Of a stretch of DNA of 64,000 bases, positions 18,844-28,871 are shown piece by piece. The stretch spans positions 1-64,000 of the forward strand of contig LNFQ01000013.1 of the NCBI GenBank assembly GCA_001567165.1. Reading direction: 5' to 3'. Position 1 is the first letter of the stretch, and each line of letters begins with the position of its first letter. The translations under genes were made by a program, and so were the position numbers. Under the pieces are notes generated by a model, which saw only the letters and a list, made by a program, of their open reading frames with translations, was not told the DNA's origin and did not search any database. Source of the DNA: Bacteroidetes bacterium OLB11. GTDB taxonomy: Bacteria > Bacteroidota > Bacteroidia > Chitinophagales > Chitinophagaceae.

Positions 18844-19150
18844 GCAAAATCGATTATTCTTAATCAATTTTATGGAAATGCTTCGTCCTAAAAAAAGTTT
18901 ACAGATTAAAGATTAAATTCTGCTATTGGTTAATCAGGTTTTTGATAGTCCTGACATCGGGTTCTAAATATTGATTTTTTTTGATTGAAATATTACACTA
19001 CTTTTTTTGCAATATCTATCATTGAAAAAAAACAGAACATCAGTCAATTTTAATCCCTATTTATATCAAAAATTGAAAAAATGATTTTGATTTTTAGTAA
19101 ACATGAAAAAACAAATTTATATTTGTGAGATTTGAAATCTTAAATTAAAA
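18844..19150. other. Intergenic region with promoter of the asparaginase gene
   Basis: No gene seen. TATATTTG at 19118-19125 is an exact -7 element, 25 bases upstream of the asparaginase start. The rest is AT-rich without a convincing hairpin. Confidence 0.5.
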
Positions 19151-20107
19151 ATGTCTAAATATACGATTGTAATTCATGGAGGAGCAGGCACTATTCTAAA
19201 GTCTATGCTAACTCCGGAGTCAGAACAAAATTATATCAGCGGGTTACAAAATGCAGTCAATGCGGGTTATGAAATTCTTAAAAATGGAGGCAGTGCTATT
19301 TCTGCGGTTGAAGCTGCTGTTGTCTCATTGGAAGATAATGAATTGTTTAATGCCGGTAAGGGTGCTGTGTTTACTAAAAAAGGAGTCAATGAAATGGATG
19401 CGGCTATCATGGATGGTAGCGACTTGAGTGCTGGTGCTGTCGCCGGTGTTCGCAATGTTAAAAACCCAATCAAACTAGCAAGAGAAGTGATGACCCATTC
19501 AGGCCATGTCATGTTGGGGGGGAGTGGTGCAAAAGAGTTCGCTATTAATAGAGGTGTAGAATTAGCATCGGATGAATATTTTTTTACAAAATATCGATAC
19601 GATCAATGGGTTGAAATAAGAGATAGTGATTATTATCAATTAGACCATAAAGAGGATAATTTGAAAGGGATGGCTCACGAAGAAAAAAAGTTTGGAACTG
19701 TTGGGGCCGTTGCGATTGATGAATTTGGGCATATTGCTGCTGCTACTTCTACCGGAGGCATGACCAACAAACGATATGGACGCATTGGAGATAGTCCAAT
19801 TATAGGAGCTGGCACTTATGCAAATGATAAAACTTGTGGAGTAAGTTGCACAGGTCATGGTGAATATTTCCTTCGAGCTGTCGTGGCTTATGATGTTTCT
19901 TGCTTGATGGAATATAAAGGATTTAGTTTGAAAGATGCTTGTAATGAAGTAGTGAAAAATAAGCTAGTGAAAATAGGTGGTGAAGGCGGATTGATTGCTG
20001 TTGATTCTTTCGGAAATTATGAACTATGTTTCAATAGTACCGGGATGTATAGAGGGGTGCGTAATGCTGAAGGGGTGAATCAAGTTTCGATTTTCAAAGA
20101 TGAATAA
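19151..20107 (+). CDS. Isoaspartyl peptidase / L-asparaginase (Ntn-hydrolase)
   Basis: Plant-type asparaginase that cleaves isoaspartyl dipeptides and asparagine after self-cleavage. HGGAGTI (9-15) opens the protein. The nucleophile is Thr183 in FGTVGAVAID, with TSTGGMTNKRYGRIGDSP and GHGEYF forming the substrate pocket. At 318 residues it is a full alpha-beta precursor without a signal peptide, so cytoplasmic. It stands alone with its own promoter. Confidence 0.93.
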   Translation: MSKYTIVIHGGAGTILKSMLTPESEQNYISGLQNAVNAGYEILKNGGSAISAVEAAVVSLEDNELFNAGKGAVFTKKGVNEMDAAIMDGSDLSAGAVAGVRNVKNPIKLAREVMTHSGHVMLGGSGAKEFAINRGVELASDEYFFTKYRYDQWVEIRDSDYYQLDHKEDNLKGMAHEEKKFGTVGAVAIDEFGHIAAATSTGGMTNKRYGRIGDSPIIGAGTYANDKTCGVSCTGHGEYFLRAVVAYDVSCLMEYKGFSLKDACNEVVKNKLVKIGGEGGLIAVDSFGNYELCFNSTGMYRGVRNAEGVNQVSIFKDE

Positions 20108-20141
20108 TCTCAACTAATAATCTCAACTAATAATCTCAATC
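20103..20141 (+). repeat. Three tandem 13-bp repeats over the asparaginase stop codon
   Basis: Unit AATAATCTCAACT repeated twice exactly and once with a changed end (TC for CT). The first copy contains the stop codon. Probably replication slippage; no function is evident. Confidence 0.8.
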
Positions 20142-20161
20142 TTTTACCTTTATAAAATCCA

Positions 20162-21235
20162 TTATTGTTTTACAAAATGATGTGATGCTTTTTTCCCATT
20201 AAGTTCCATAATCAATACATAGTTTCCTTTTGCTAGAGGACTCATTTGTATTTTATATTCACCATTAACTGATTTTTCCAGTTGAACTTTTTGTCTTTTT
20301 CCATCGATAGATAGTATATAAATATTTGCCAAAGAGCCATTTATTTTATTGATATACAAATAATCAATTGCAGGATTTGGATATACATTAAATTCAATCG
20401 TGTGCATATCATTTATACCATTTATCAATGCTGTTTGAAATGTATAATCGGTACTATTCGTTGTGCCATTTGCATTAGTAGCTACAATTCGATAGTGATA
20501 AACGGTATTAGCTGTTAGTCCGCTTAGATTAGCACTTGCAGCAATTGGATTAGCTCCATTAATTGGAGAAGGCGACATGGCAACAGATGAGCCATAGGTA
20601 GCTGTTAAGCCATATTCTACAATAGCTGTTGTGGCAGCATTATTTGCATTGATATCTGCATTCACAATTGCCGAATTTGCAGTAATGGATGTGGTATTCA
20701 CATTCGTAATAAGAGGCGAATTATTTGCCCCTCCTGGTGCAGTGGCTGCAAAGGCATCAACATCAAATTCATCATTTGTTGGTTGATTATTGTTATCCAC
20801 AGCGTTACCCGCAACATTTACGACTAAATCAGTATTGCCAGATGGTGGAGCCGTCCATTTAAAAGCCCATTCAGTGATACCAGCATTAGCAGCCTTTGGC
20901 GTGTTGTGATACATTTCTGTACTTCCACCTGTTAAACTAGTTCCCTGTCCTGCTACACTTGAAAGAGTTCCGATATTGACTTTCATATCAAAACCTGCAT
21001 TTGATTTGTTTTGATTAATAACTTTTAATGTGCAATTATAAACAGTCCCATAAGAATATGTTGATGGCAAACCATCCAACTGTATGCTTGTGTTCAAAGA
21101 GGGGTTGTGGCAACCATTACCACCACAGCCCGCAACTGCTTTTCCCGTTATCCCATTTTTGTTTGATGAAAAAACGATAAAGCTAATTGCAAGAAGTGCT
21201 AAAAGATAAATGAAATATGAGTTTTTAGGGGTCAT
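20162..21235 (-). CDS. T9SS-sorted protein with choice-of-anchor V-like and FN3 domains
   Basis: A secreted 357-residue protein with an N-terminal membrane signal. A first domain carries AGCGGNGCH near residues 35-41 and a Reeler-like beta fold (residues 50-160), as in proteins with a choice-of-anchor V domain. An FN3-like domain (about 180-265) follows, then a type A sorting domain starting FNVYPNPAIDYLYI and ending in KGNYVLIMELNGKK. It should be exported by the type IX system and fixed at or released from the surface. It stands alone on the minus strand; the function of the first domain is unknown. Confidence 0.8.
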   Translation of the reverse strand: MTPKNSYFIYLLALLAISFIVFSSNKNGITGKAVAGCGGNGCHNPSLNTSIQLDGLPSTYSYGTVYNCTLKVINQNKSNAGFDMKVNIGTLSSVAGQGTSLTGGSTEMYHNTPKAANAGITEWAFKWTAPPSGNTDLVVNVAGNAVDNNNQPTNDEFDVDAFAATAPGGANNSPLITNVNTTSITANSAIVNADINANNAATTAIVEYGLTATYGSSVAMSPSPINGANPIAASANLSGLTANTVYHYRIVATNANGTTNSTDYTFQTALINGINDMHTIEFNVYPNPAIDYLYINKINGSLANIYILSIDGKRQKVQLEKSVNGEYKIQMSPLAKGNYVLIMELNGKKASHHFVKQ

Positions 21236-21383
21236 TTTTAGATATTTTCGTAAATGTACTAAAAGACCAATCGAAATTTATATATTTTATCGAAAATCTA
21301 AAAATAAAAAATAAATACCTTATTAGCTATTGTAACTCAATTAAGGTTTTAAAAATTTAGATTTAAATAAAATAAGTATTTGC

Positions 21384-22523
21384 TTAGGAAAGAATATCCC
21401 TAGAAATCACGAGTTTTTGAATTTCAGAAGTGCCTTCACCTATTGTACAAAGTTTACTATCACGGTAGTATTTTTCAACAGGAAAATCTTTAGTGTAGCC
21501 ATATCCGCCAAATATTTGTACAGCATCGGTAGCAATTTTCACTGAAATTTCAGAGGCGTAATATTTCGCAAAAGCACTTTGTTTGGTCACTCGTTCTCCT
21601 CTCATCAGTAAGTCAGCGGCTTGATAAATCAGCAATTCGGCAGCTTCAATTTGCGTCGCCATGTCTGCTAATTTCCATTGAATTGCTTGAAAATTAGCTA
21701 TGGGTTGGTCAAATTGGATTCTTTCTTTTGAATATTTGATTGAGGCTTCAAATGCACCTTTTGCGATTCCGAGTGCTAATGCTGCAATGGAAATTCTTCC
21801 ACCGTCAAGTATTTTCATAGCTTGTTTAAATCCATCACCGACTTCACCTAATCTTTGGCTATCAGAAATTACACAGTTATCAAAAACCAATTCGGTGGTT
21901 TCAGAGGCTCTCATTCCCAATTTATTTTCTTTTTTTCCTGCGGAAAATCCTTTTGTTCCTCTTTCTATTGCAAAGGCCGTAATATTATTTTTGGCTCTAG
22001 GTTCGCCAGTTCTGCAAAGCACGACAGCTACATCACCAGTTTTTCCATGTGTAATCCAGTTTTTAGTTCCGTTGATGATCCATTGATCGCCATCTCGAAC
22101 AGCTACACATTTCATATTTCCTGAATCAGAGCCAGTATTGGCTTCAGTCAACCCCCAAGCTCCAATCCATTGACCGCTTGCTAATTTTGGTAAATATTTT
22201 TTCTTCAACTCCTCACTCGCAAATTTATAAATATGATTTGTACAAAGAGAATTATGGGCTGCTACAGATAAGCCGATAGAGCCACAAACCTTTGCAATTT
22301 CACTCACGACCGTGATATATTCATTATATCCTAATCCAGAACCACCATACTCTTCAGGTATCAAAACCCCCATCAATCCTAATTCGCCAAGTTTTCTAAA
22401 AACATCCACAGGAAATTCTTGTTTTTCATCCCATTCCATCATTTTGGGACGAATATTTTTTTCTGCAAAATCTTTAATAACATTTGCAATCTGGAGTTGC
22501 ATTTCGGAAGGAGAAAAATTCAT
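21384..22523 (-). CDS. Acyl-CoA dehydrogenase
   Basis: FAD-dependent alpha-beta dehydrogenation of acyl-CoA. At 379 residues it has the usual domain order: N-terminal helices, a middle beta domain (WGLTEANTGSD, then WIINGTKNWITHG) and a C-terminal helical domain with the catalytic glutamate at 363 in TIGEGTSEIQ. The form resembles short-chain or butyryl-CoA dehydrogenases, though chain length cannot be fixed from sequence alone. It is the last gene of a minus-strand run fabD - HhH protein - this gene, with a 15-base gap. Confidence 0.93.
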   Translation of the reverse strand: MNFSPSEMQLQIANVIKDFAEKNIRPKMMEWDEKQEFPVDVFRKLGELGLMGVLIPEEYGGSGLGYNEYITVVSEIAKVCGSIGLSVAAHNSLCTNHIYKFASEELKKKYLPKLASGQWIGAWGLTEANTGSDSGNMKCVAVRDGDQWIINGTKNWITHGKTGDVAVVLCRTGEPRAKNNITAFAIERGTKGFSAGKKENKLGMRASETTELVFDNCVISDSQRLGEVGDGFKQAMKILDGGRISIAALALGIAKGAFEASIKYSKERIQFDQPIANFQAIQWKLADMATQIEAAELLIYQAADLLMRGERVTKQSAFAKYYASEISVKIATDAVQIFGGYGYTKDFPVEKYYRDSKLCTIGEGTSEIQKLVISRDILS

Positions 22524-22538
22524 AGTTAAAATATTAAT

Positions 22539-23393
22539 TTACTTTAAAATTATATATGGTGCAATTTTACGAAAAATTTCATCATTTATCAATGCTATTT
22601 CTTTTATTTCTTCAATATTTTCAAAATGATAGTCTTTCTTTTTTCTCAAATCAATCAATTCTTTGCATATATTTCCTTTAAAATATGGATGTTGATTCAG
22701 CTCATTATAAGTAATTTCATTCAAATTTATTTTTTGAATTTTTGACTTATCTACCCAAATTTGATTCTTCACTTTAGTAAACGTTTCCGGAGAAATTCCA
22801 TATACTTCATTTAGCTGATTGATTGTATAAAATCCACCTAGCTGTTTTCGATATTGAATAATATTCATACTGAGTTTAGCACCAATTCCATTCAGCTTTA
22901 CTAGTTCGCTCGTGTCAGCAGAGTTAATTTCAATATGCAAGTTTGCTTGTTGTTTTGTTTGATTCCATTTATTTTTTACCGAATTGATTTGTATATAAGA
23001 TTCCATTTGCACATACTCTTCATCTTTGAGTCCATACATTTTTTTTACATCCTCTTTTGAGTAAAATTGACCTCCTTTGTTTCTATAATTCAAAATAGTG
23101 TGAATGAGTTTTGGTCTTAAACCCATTTTGGCAAACCCTAGAGAATCCAATGTGTTAGGGTCAAAAGTGAAAGGCGTTAACTGACTCAACTCTTGTATTT
23201 TTTCTTTAAAAAATGAATCTTTTGGTTTTATTTGAAGGGCTAGTTCATTTAAGGTCAGCGAGTCAATTTTTGGATTTGATCGATGATAAGATGGTGTGTA
23301 ATAGTATAAACTCCAACTCAGTATTATTCCAAGAATGATGCTAATGATAGCAATCTTTTGATTTTTTGAAAAAGAAAAATATTCTTTAATCAT
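22539..23393 (-). CDS. Membrane-anchored helix-hairpin-helix protein (ComEA-like)
   Basis: One N-terminal membrane segment (IAIISIILGIILSW) is followed by three helix-hairpin-helix repeats of about 65 residues: LGFAKMGLRPKLIHTILNYR, then LVKLNGIGAKLSMNIIQYR, then LNQHPYFKGNICKELIDLR. The middle repeat is closest to the ComEA DNA-binding consensus (NGIGAKLS). Such proteins bind DNA non-specifically outside the membrane during uptake. A competence role is inferred; no other competence gene is visible here. Sits between fabD and the acyl-CoA dehydrogenase gene. Confidence 0.82.
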   Translation of the reverse strand: MIKEYFSFSKNQKIAIISIILGIILSWSLYYYTPSYHRSNPKIDSLTLNELALQIKPKDSFFKEKIQELSQLTPFTFDPNTLDSLGFAKMGLRPKLIHTILNYRNKGGQFYSKEDVKKMYGLKDEEYVQMESYIQINSVKNKWNQTKQQANLHIEINSADTSELVKLNGIGAKLSMNIIQYRKQLGGFYTINQLNEVYGISPETFTKVKNQIWVDKSKIQKINLNEITYNELNQHPYFKGNICKELIDLRKKKDYHFENIEEIKEIALINDEIFRKIAPYIILK

Positions 23394-23430
23394 ATTGGTA
23401 GGTTATAAAAAGGGAAGCCGTTCAGCAAAA

Positions 23431-24313
23431 CTAGCTCACACCATCAACAGACATCGTTTTGTTTATTTTAAGTACAAGACCTTGTAACACTTTGCCTGGT
23501 CCGACTTCGGTAAAATGAGTTGCTCCATCATCAATCATTTTCAACACACTTTGCGTCCATCGAACAGAAGCTGTTAATTGTGAAATCAAATTTTTCTTTA
23601 TCTCATTTTCATCAAATACAGCGGTAGCATTCACATTTTGGTAGATTGGATATTTTGGTTTTGCAAACTGAATATTTTCAATAGCCTCTTGCAACTCTTT
23701 TCTTGCAGGCTCCATCAAAGGAGAATGGAAAGCCCCACCAACCGGTAGAATCAATGTTCTCTTTGCATTTGCATTTTTCATTTTTTCACAAGCGATTTCA
23801 ATCCCTTTCATTGTTCCTGAAATAACGATTTGACCAGGACAATTATAATTTGCAGGCACCACAACTTCATCCTTAATTGAACTGCATATTTCTTCTACAA
23901 TAGCATCATCTAGGTTTAAAATAGCAGCCATTGTAGATGGAGCTAGCTCACACGCCTTCTGCATAGCATTTGCACGAATCGAAACCAATCGGAGAGCATC
24001 TTGAAAAGTCAATGTGCCATTGGCTACCAAAGCAGAGAACTCACCCAATGAATGCCCGGCAACCATATCGGGCTTAAAATCTTCATTGATTAAAAATAAA
24101 ATCACAGAATGTAAAAAAACCGCAGGTTGTGTAACATTAGTCTGTTTCAAATCCTCAGCACTCCCGTCAAACATTATCGACGAAATATCAAATCCTAAGA
24201 TATCATTTGCTTCTTCAAAAAGCATTTTTGCTTTTGGATTATTTGAAAAAAAGTTCTTTCCCCATTCCTGGAAATTGCGAACCTTGACCCGGAAAAATAT
24301 ATGCGTGCTTCAT
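23431..24313 (-). CDS. fabD: Malonyl-CoA:ACP transacylase FabD (frameshifted)
   Basis: Loads malonyl groups onto acyl carrier protein for fatty acid synthesis. FPGQGSQFPGMG opens the protein, the nucleophile is Ser88 in GHSLGE and His196 lies in GGAFHSPLM. The frame breaks after KELF in a run of seven A at 24246-24252; removing one base connects to SNNPKAKMLFEEAN. The corrected protein starts at 24313 and has about 293 residues, normal for FabD. Because the gene is essential, the break is more likely a sequence error than a real mutation. Confidence 0.92.
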
Positions 24314-24500
24314 CTGTTTTGAATATTTTTAGGGTGTGAAAATAATGAAAGATGGAGTTTCTACAAACAATTTTTAAGATAAAAAAAGGATTTACTTTTT
24401 GGTAGAAAATGAGAAAAAATAGCTAAAAAAGTCATGTAATTTCTGACATAAAATGTAAATTAACTGACAAATAATACATAAAATCAACTAAAAAAACAGA

Positions 24501-24514
24501 TGGCATAATCATTG
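24501..24514 (+). promoter_or_regulatory. Possible sigma-54 type promoter for dnaK
   Basis: TGGCA at 24501-24505 and TTG at 24512-24514 keep the exact spacing of the -24/-12 consensus (TGGCAC, five bases, TTGC). The C after TTG is a T, so the match is imperfect. A start about 12 bases downstream would leave a leader of roughly 16 bases. A weak TATGTTTT -7 element at 24520-24527 is a competing reading. Confidence 0.35.
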
Positions 24515-24541
24515 TCATTTATGTTTTTAAAAATAAATAAT

Positions 24542-26440
24542 ATGGGAAAAATAATAGGAATTGACTTAGGAACGACCAACTCATGCGTTAGTGTGATGGA
24601 AGGGAACGAGCCTGTAGTCATAGCGAACGATGAAGGAAAAAGAACTACTCCTTCAGTCATTGGATTTTTGAAAAATGGAGAACGAAAAGTAGGAGACCCT
24701 GCAAAACGTCAAGCCATTACCAATCCGATCAATACCATTATGAGTATTAAACGATTCATGGGACGTCGTTTTGATGAAGTGGCAGAAGAAATCAGCCAAT
24801 CAAGCTACAAAGTAGCAAAGGGAGATAATAATACTCCACGTGTGGATATTGATGGCAGGCTTTATACCCCACAAGAAATTTCAGCAATGGTACTTCAAAA
24901 AATGAAAAAAACAGCTGAAGACTTTTTAGGTCAAGAAGTGACAGAAGCTGTGATTACAGTGCCAGCTTATTTCAACGACTCTCAACGACAAGCTACTAAA
25001 GAAGCCGGAGAAATTGCAGGTTTACATGTAAAAAGAATTATTAATGAACCTACCGCTGCCGCTTTGGCCTATGGCTTAGATAAAAAACATACGGACACCA
25101 AAATTGTCGTTTTCGATTTAGGTGGTGGAACCTTCGATGTATCCATTCTAGAATTAGGGGATGGCGTTTTTGAAGTGAAATCAACAAATGGGGACACTCA
25201 TTTAGGGGGTGACGATTTTGATAAAGCGATTATGGATTGGCTCGCTGACGAATTTAAAGCAGAAGAAAATGTTGATCTCCGCAAAGATCCAATGAGCTGG
25301 CAACGTCTGAAAGAAGCTAGTGAAAAAGCAAAAATTGAACTTTCATCTGCAACTGAAACTGAAATCAATTTACCTTATATTACTGCAATTGACAATGTTC
25401 CAAAACACTTAGTGAAAAAACTCACTCGTGCAAAATTTGAACAACTAGTGGACTCTTTAGTTGAACGCACTTTAGAACCTTGTCGTAAAGCATTAAAAGA
25501 TGCAGGTATGTCGCCCAATGAATTAGATGAAGTTATCCTTGTTGGTGGTAGCACTCGTATTCCAAAAATACAAGAAGTAGTTGAAAAATTCTTTGGTAAA
25601 AAACCAAACAAAAGTGTGAATCCTGACGAAGTAGTTGCTATAGGAGCAGCTATTCAAGGAGGCGTATTAAGTGGAGATGTGAAAGACGTGCTTTTGTTAG
25701 ATGTAACCCCGCTTTCTTTAGGTATCGAAACATTAGGTGGTGTGTTCACAAAATTGATTGAAAGCAACACAACCATCCCAACCAAAAAGTCAGAAGTATT
25801 CTCAACAGCAGCCGAAAACCAACCAAGTGTTGAAATCAATATCTTGCAAGGAGAACGCCCAATGGCAAAAGACAATAAAACACTCGGTCGATTTATTCTA
25901 GATGGTATCCCACCAGCCCCTAGAGGAGTACCCCAAATTGAAGTGGTGTTTGATATTGATGCAAACGGAATCATCCATGTGAGTGCCTTAGACAAAGGAA
26001 CTGGCAAAAGACAAAATATCAGAATCGAAGCAGGTAGTGGACTGAGTAAAGATGAAATTGAAAAAATGAAAAATGATGCTAAAATGAATGAGGAAGCTGA
26101 TAGAAAGGTCAAAGAAGAAATTGAAAAAGTGAATATGGCAGATAGTCAAATTTTCAATACTGAAAAACAATTAAAAGAATTTGGGGATCGAATACCAGCA
26201 GATAAAAAACAGGCTATCTCTGATGCTCTTGCTAAACTAAAATCTGCTCATCAAGCTCGTGATATTTCAGGAATTGACAACGGACTTGAAGAACTGAACA
26301 AGGCATGGCACGCAGCCAGCGAAGACTTGAATAAAGCGATGAATGATCAACAACAAGGTCAGGCTCAACATGCAGACCCTAACTCATCTAGTGCTGGAGA
26401 CGAACCAATTCAAGATGCTGAGATTATTGATGAAAAATAA
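24542..26440 (+). CDS. dnaK: Chaperone DnaK (Hsp70)
   Basis: ATP-driven chaperone. The start at 24542 gives the canonical [16 protein letters not shown]; the frame runs 10 codons further upstream but without a sensible start. The nucleotide-binding domain has [15 protein letters not shown] and [11 protein letters not shown]. The linker [16 protein letters not shown] precedes the substrate domain, and the lid ends in the conserved tail DAEIIDEK. Complete at 632 residues. Transcribed alone, without dnaJ or grpE, and ended by a strong terminator. Confidence 0.98.
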   Translation: MGKIIGIDLGTTNSCVSVMEGNEPVVIANDEGKRTTPSVIGFLKNGERKVGDPAKRQAITNPINTIMSIKRFMGRRFDEVAEEISQSSYKVAKGDNNTPRVDIDGRLYTPQEISAMVLQKMKKTAEDFLGQEVTEAVITVPAYFNDSQRQATKEAGEIAGLHVKRIINEPTAAALAYGLDKKHTDTKIVVFDLGGGTFDVSILELGDGVFEVKSTNGDTHLGGDDFDKAIMDWLADEFKAEENVDLRKDPMSWQRLKEASEKAKIELSSATETEINLPYITAIDNVPKHLVKKLTRAKFEQLVDSLVERTLEPCRKALKDAGMSPNELDEVILVGGSTRIPKIQEVVEKFFGKKPNKSVNPDEVVAIGAAIQGGVLSGDVKDVLLLDVTPLSLGIETLGGVFTKLIESNTTIPTKKSEVFSTAAENQPSVEINILQGERPMAKDNKTLGRFILDGIPPAPRGVPQIEVVFDIDANGIIHVSALDKGTGKRQNIRIEAGSGLSKDEIEKMKNDAKMNEEADRKVKEEIEKVNMADSQIFNTEKQLKEFGDRIPADKKQAISDALAKLKSAHQARDISGIDNGLEELNKAWHAASEDLNKAMNDQQQGQAQHADPNSSSAGDEPIQDAEIIDEK

Positions 26441-26461
26441 GAATCGTTTTTTAATCGAAAT

Positions 26462-26492
26462 AAAAAAGCTACATTTTAATGTAGCTTTTTTT
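26462..26492 (+). terminator. Rho-independent terminator after dnaK
   Basis: Arms of 14 bases (A6 then GCTACATT, and AATGTAGC then T6) with a two-base loop, 21 bases after the dnaK stop. The stem resembles the one at 16495. Confidence 0.85.
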
Positions 26493-26624
26493 GTTGATGA
26501 ATGTTTTTTTTATGATTTCAAATTCCTTATGAACAATTTTGGATTATACATTCATTTTTGGCATAAAAAAATACGAAATGAAGAATATCCATTTCGTATT
26601 TTAATTTTATCAATTTAAAGATTT

Positions 26625-28031
26625 TTAAATATCTGTTGCTTCACCATAAGCCATGGCAGTTGCTTCTTTGATAGCTTCACTCATGGTTGGATGAGGATGT
26701 ACCGCATTTAAAACTTCTTTGTAAGTTGTTTCTAATTTTCTTCCTAAAACGGTTTCAGCAATCATATCTGTTACGCCCACTCCAATCATGTGAGTTCCTA
26801 GCCATTCGCCGTATTTTGCATCATAAATTACTTTCACAAAACCTTCTTTGTTGCCACCTGCTGCAGCTTTACCACTTGCAACAAATGGGAATTTACCAAT
26901 TTTTAATTCATATCCGGCTTCTCTTGCTGCTTTTTCTGTCATGCCGACACTAGCAATTTCAGGCATACAATAAGTACAACCCGGAATATTTCCATAGTCG
27001 ATTGGCTCAGGTTTGTGTGATGATTTTTTCTCATTGAATGCGATATTTTCAGCACAAACAATTGCTTCTTTACTTGCGACATGAGCTAATGCTTGTGTTG
27101 GCAAAACATCTCCAATTGCATAGATTCCTGGAATATTTGTTTGACCATAAGCATCGGTTACAATTCTTCCTTTTTCTGTTTTCACTCCGACTGTTTCCAA
27201 TCCGATATTTTCAATATTTGCAACCACTCCAACGGCACTCAATACTATATCGGCTTCTAAGATTTGTTCTCCATTAGCTGTTTTTACAGTCGCTTTCACT
27301 CCATTCCCTGTCGTATCCACTTTTTCAACAGAGGCATTTGTCATAATTTGAATACCTTGTTTTTTGAAACTTTTTTCTAATTCTTTTGATATATCTTCAT
27401 CTTCAACCGGCACAATACGAGGCATAAATTCAACCACAGTCACTTTAGTACCAATGCTATTATAGAAATAAGCAAACTCAATTCCGATTGCTCCACTTCC
27501 TACAACAATCATTGATTTAGGTTGCTCAGGCAAAACCAAAGCTTCACGATATCCTATCACTTTTTTTCCGTCTATTGGAAGGTTAGGTAATGATCTTGCT
27601 CTACCACCAGTTGCAACAATAATATGAGAGGCTTCTAATACTTGCACTTTACCATCGCTTGCCGTTACTTCCACTTGTCCTTTTGCTTTTATTTTCCCAT
27701 AACCCATCACAACATCAATTTTATTTTTTTTCATCAAAAACTGCACCCCTTTACTCATATCTCCTGCTACTCCTCGACTTCTTTTTACGATAGCCTGAAA
27801 ATCCGCTTTGGGATTTTCTACACTAACTCCATAGTTAGCGGCGTGTTTTGCATAGTCAAATACTTGAGCAGATTTTAAAAGTGCTTTGGTGGGAATACAT
27901 CCCCAATTTAGGCAAATGCCTCCGAGGCTTTCTTTTTCTATAATTGCTGTTTTAAACCCTAATTGTGAAGATCTGATAGCCCCTACATATCCTCCGGGTC
28001 CTGAACCGATTACGATAACGTCGTATTTCAT
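26625..28031 (-). CDS. lpdA: Dihydrolipoyl dehydrogenase (E3)
   Basis: Flavoprotein that reoxidises lipoamide in pyruvate and 2-oxoglutarate dehydrogenase complexes. The FAD fold is VIVIGSGPGGYVGAIR. The redox disulfide is Cys40 and Cys45 in GGICLNWGCIPTK, the NAD-binding site is VVGSGAIGIEFA and the catalytic His-Glu pair sits in HPHPTMSEAI. At 468 residues it is full length with no lipoyl domain. It is monocistronic, with TACTTTTG at 28080-28087 as -7 element. The E1 and E2 genes are not in the window. Confidence 0.96.
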   Translation of the reverse strand: MKYDVIVIGSGPGGYVGAIRSSQLGFKTAIIEKESLGGICLNWGCIPTKALLKSAQVFDYAKHAANYGVSVENPKADFQAIVKRSRGVAGDMSKGVQFLMKKNKIDVVMGYGKIKAKGQVEVTASDGKVQVLEASHIIVATGGRARSLPNLPIDGKKVIGYREALVLPEQPKSMIVVGSGAIGIEFAYFYNSIGTKVTVVEFMPRIVPVEDEDISKELEKSFKKQGIQIMTNASVEKVDTTGNGVKATVKTANGEQILEADIVLSAVGVVANIENIGLETVGVKTEKGRIVTDAYGQTNIPGIYAIGDVLPTQALAHVASKEAIVCAENIAFNEKKSSHKPEPIDYGNIPGCTYCMPEIASVGMTEKAAREAGYELKIGKFPFVASGKAAAGGNKEGFVKVIYDAKYGEWLGTHMIGVGVTDMIAETVLGRKLETTYKEVLNAVHPHPTMSEAIKEATAMAYGEATDI

Positions 28032-28079
28032 GAGTTTTTTTTTAAATTTTAATTTTGAAGTTCAAATTTTGAATGAGGA

Positions 28080-28087
28080 CAAAAGTA
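28080..28087 (-). promoter_or_regulatory. -7 promoter element for lpdA
   Basis: TACTTTTG on the minus strand, 48 bases upstream of the start. Confidence 0.5.
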
Positions 28088-28125
28088 ACACATCCTATTC
28101 AAAATATAAAATCATTCCACCTTGC

Positions 28126-28777
28126 TTATTTAAAATATTTTTCCAATTTCTTTTGAAATTTTTCTGCTGCATTGCAAGTATAGCCTTCCGTTTTTTTTAA
28201 AAAATTACTAGGAGATTTGAGTATAATTTTGGTGTATTGCAATGTATTTTTTAAAGGTTTAAAATCTTCATCATAACATACAACACCGTATTCTCTTGAG
28301 TTTGCAAAATCTCTTTCTTTGCTTTGAATTTCATTGCCGTTCTTATCAAGCTCATTATATTCAGGTGCAGGAGGATAAGCAATTTCAGCAATTAGATAGT
28401 TTTCAAGTTGAGTGAGTGATATCTTTTTACTTTCAGTCAATGATTCTACATCATAAAATTCCACTTGATTCCATTCTTTATTTTTTACAAAATGATATTG
28501 TGAATCGTAAAAAAAAATAGACGGGACAAAATTTGAAGTTGAGCAAAAAATCACTGATAATCGATGTATTCTTATCCAAATCATCTTGATAAATTTCATT
28601 AGCACTATGTGTTTCGCCCTGCTTTTTGAGAGATTCTATTTTGTTAGTACTAAGATGAAGCATGATTAAAATGGCACTCGGTTTGACTTTTTCATTTTTA
28701 GGCACAAATCCATTTGCTTTCAAAATGATGATACTTAACAGAAAGATGATGCAGTATTTTATACTTAATATTTTCAT
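28126..28777 (-). CDS. Secreted protein of unknown function (frameshifted)
   Basis: I do not recognise this protein. It has a signal peptide (IIFLLSIIILKANG) and a charged body of about 216 residues with a repeated Lys/Glu/Asn character (YNELDKNGNEIQSKERDFAN) and a lysine-rich end (AEKFQKKLEKYF). The frame breaks in a run of nine A at 28509-28517; removing one base joins FKFCPVYFF to YDSQYHFVKNKEWNQ. A -7 element TATTTTTG lies six bases upstream of the start. Confidence 0.55.
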
Positions 28778-28782
28778 TGTTT

Positions 28783-28790
28783 CAAAAATA
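28783..28790 (-). promoter_or_regulatory. -7 promoter element abutting the unknown gene at 28777
   Basis: TATTTTTG on the minus strand, G six bases from the start codon, again suggesting a nearly leaderless message. Confidence 0.45.
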
Positions 28791-28859
28791 AAATAAATAT
28801 AAATGATTTTGAGATTCAGTTGTTTAAAAAATTAATTAAATTGTATCTCTCTCATTAAA

Positions 28860-28867
28860 TATATTTG
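28860..28867 (+). promoter_or_regulatory. -7 promoter element abutting the exonuclease gene
   Basis: TATATTTG, exact consensus, ends five bases before the ATG at 28872. Confidence 0.55.
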
Positions 28868-28871
28868 CCTT

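Noticed and set aside
20007-20014. A TTCGGAAA half-site in the asparaginase gene
   Set aside because: Single half-site inside coding sequence, no partner at 21 bp.
26687-27277. Leucine/histidine-rich plus-strand frames opposite lpdA
   Set aside because: Mirror-strand shadow of the dihydrolipoyl dehydrogenase gene with abnormal composition.
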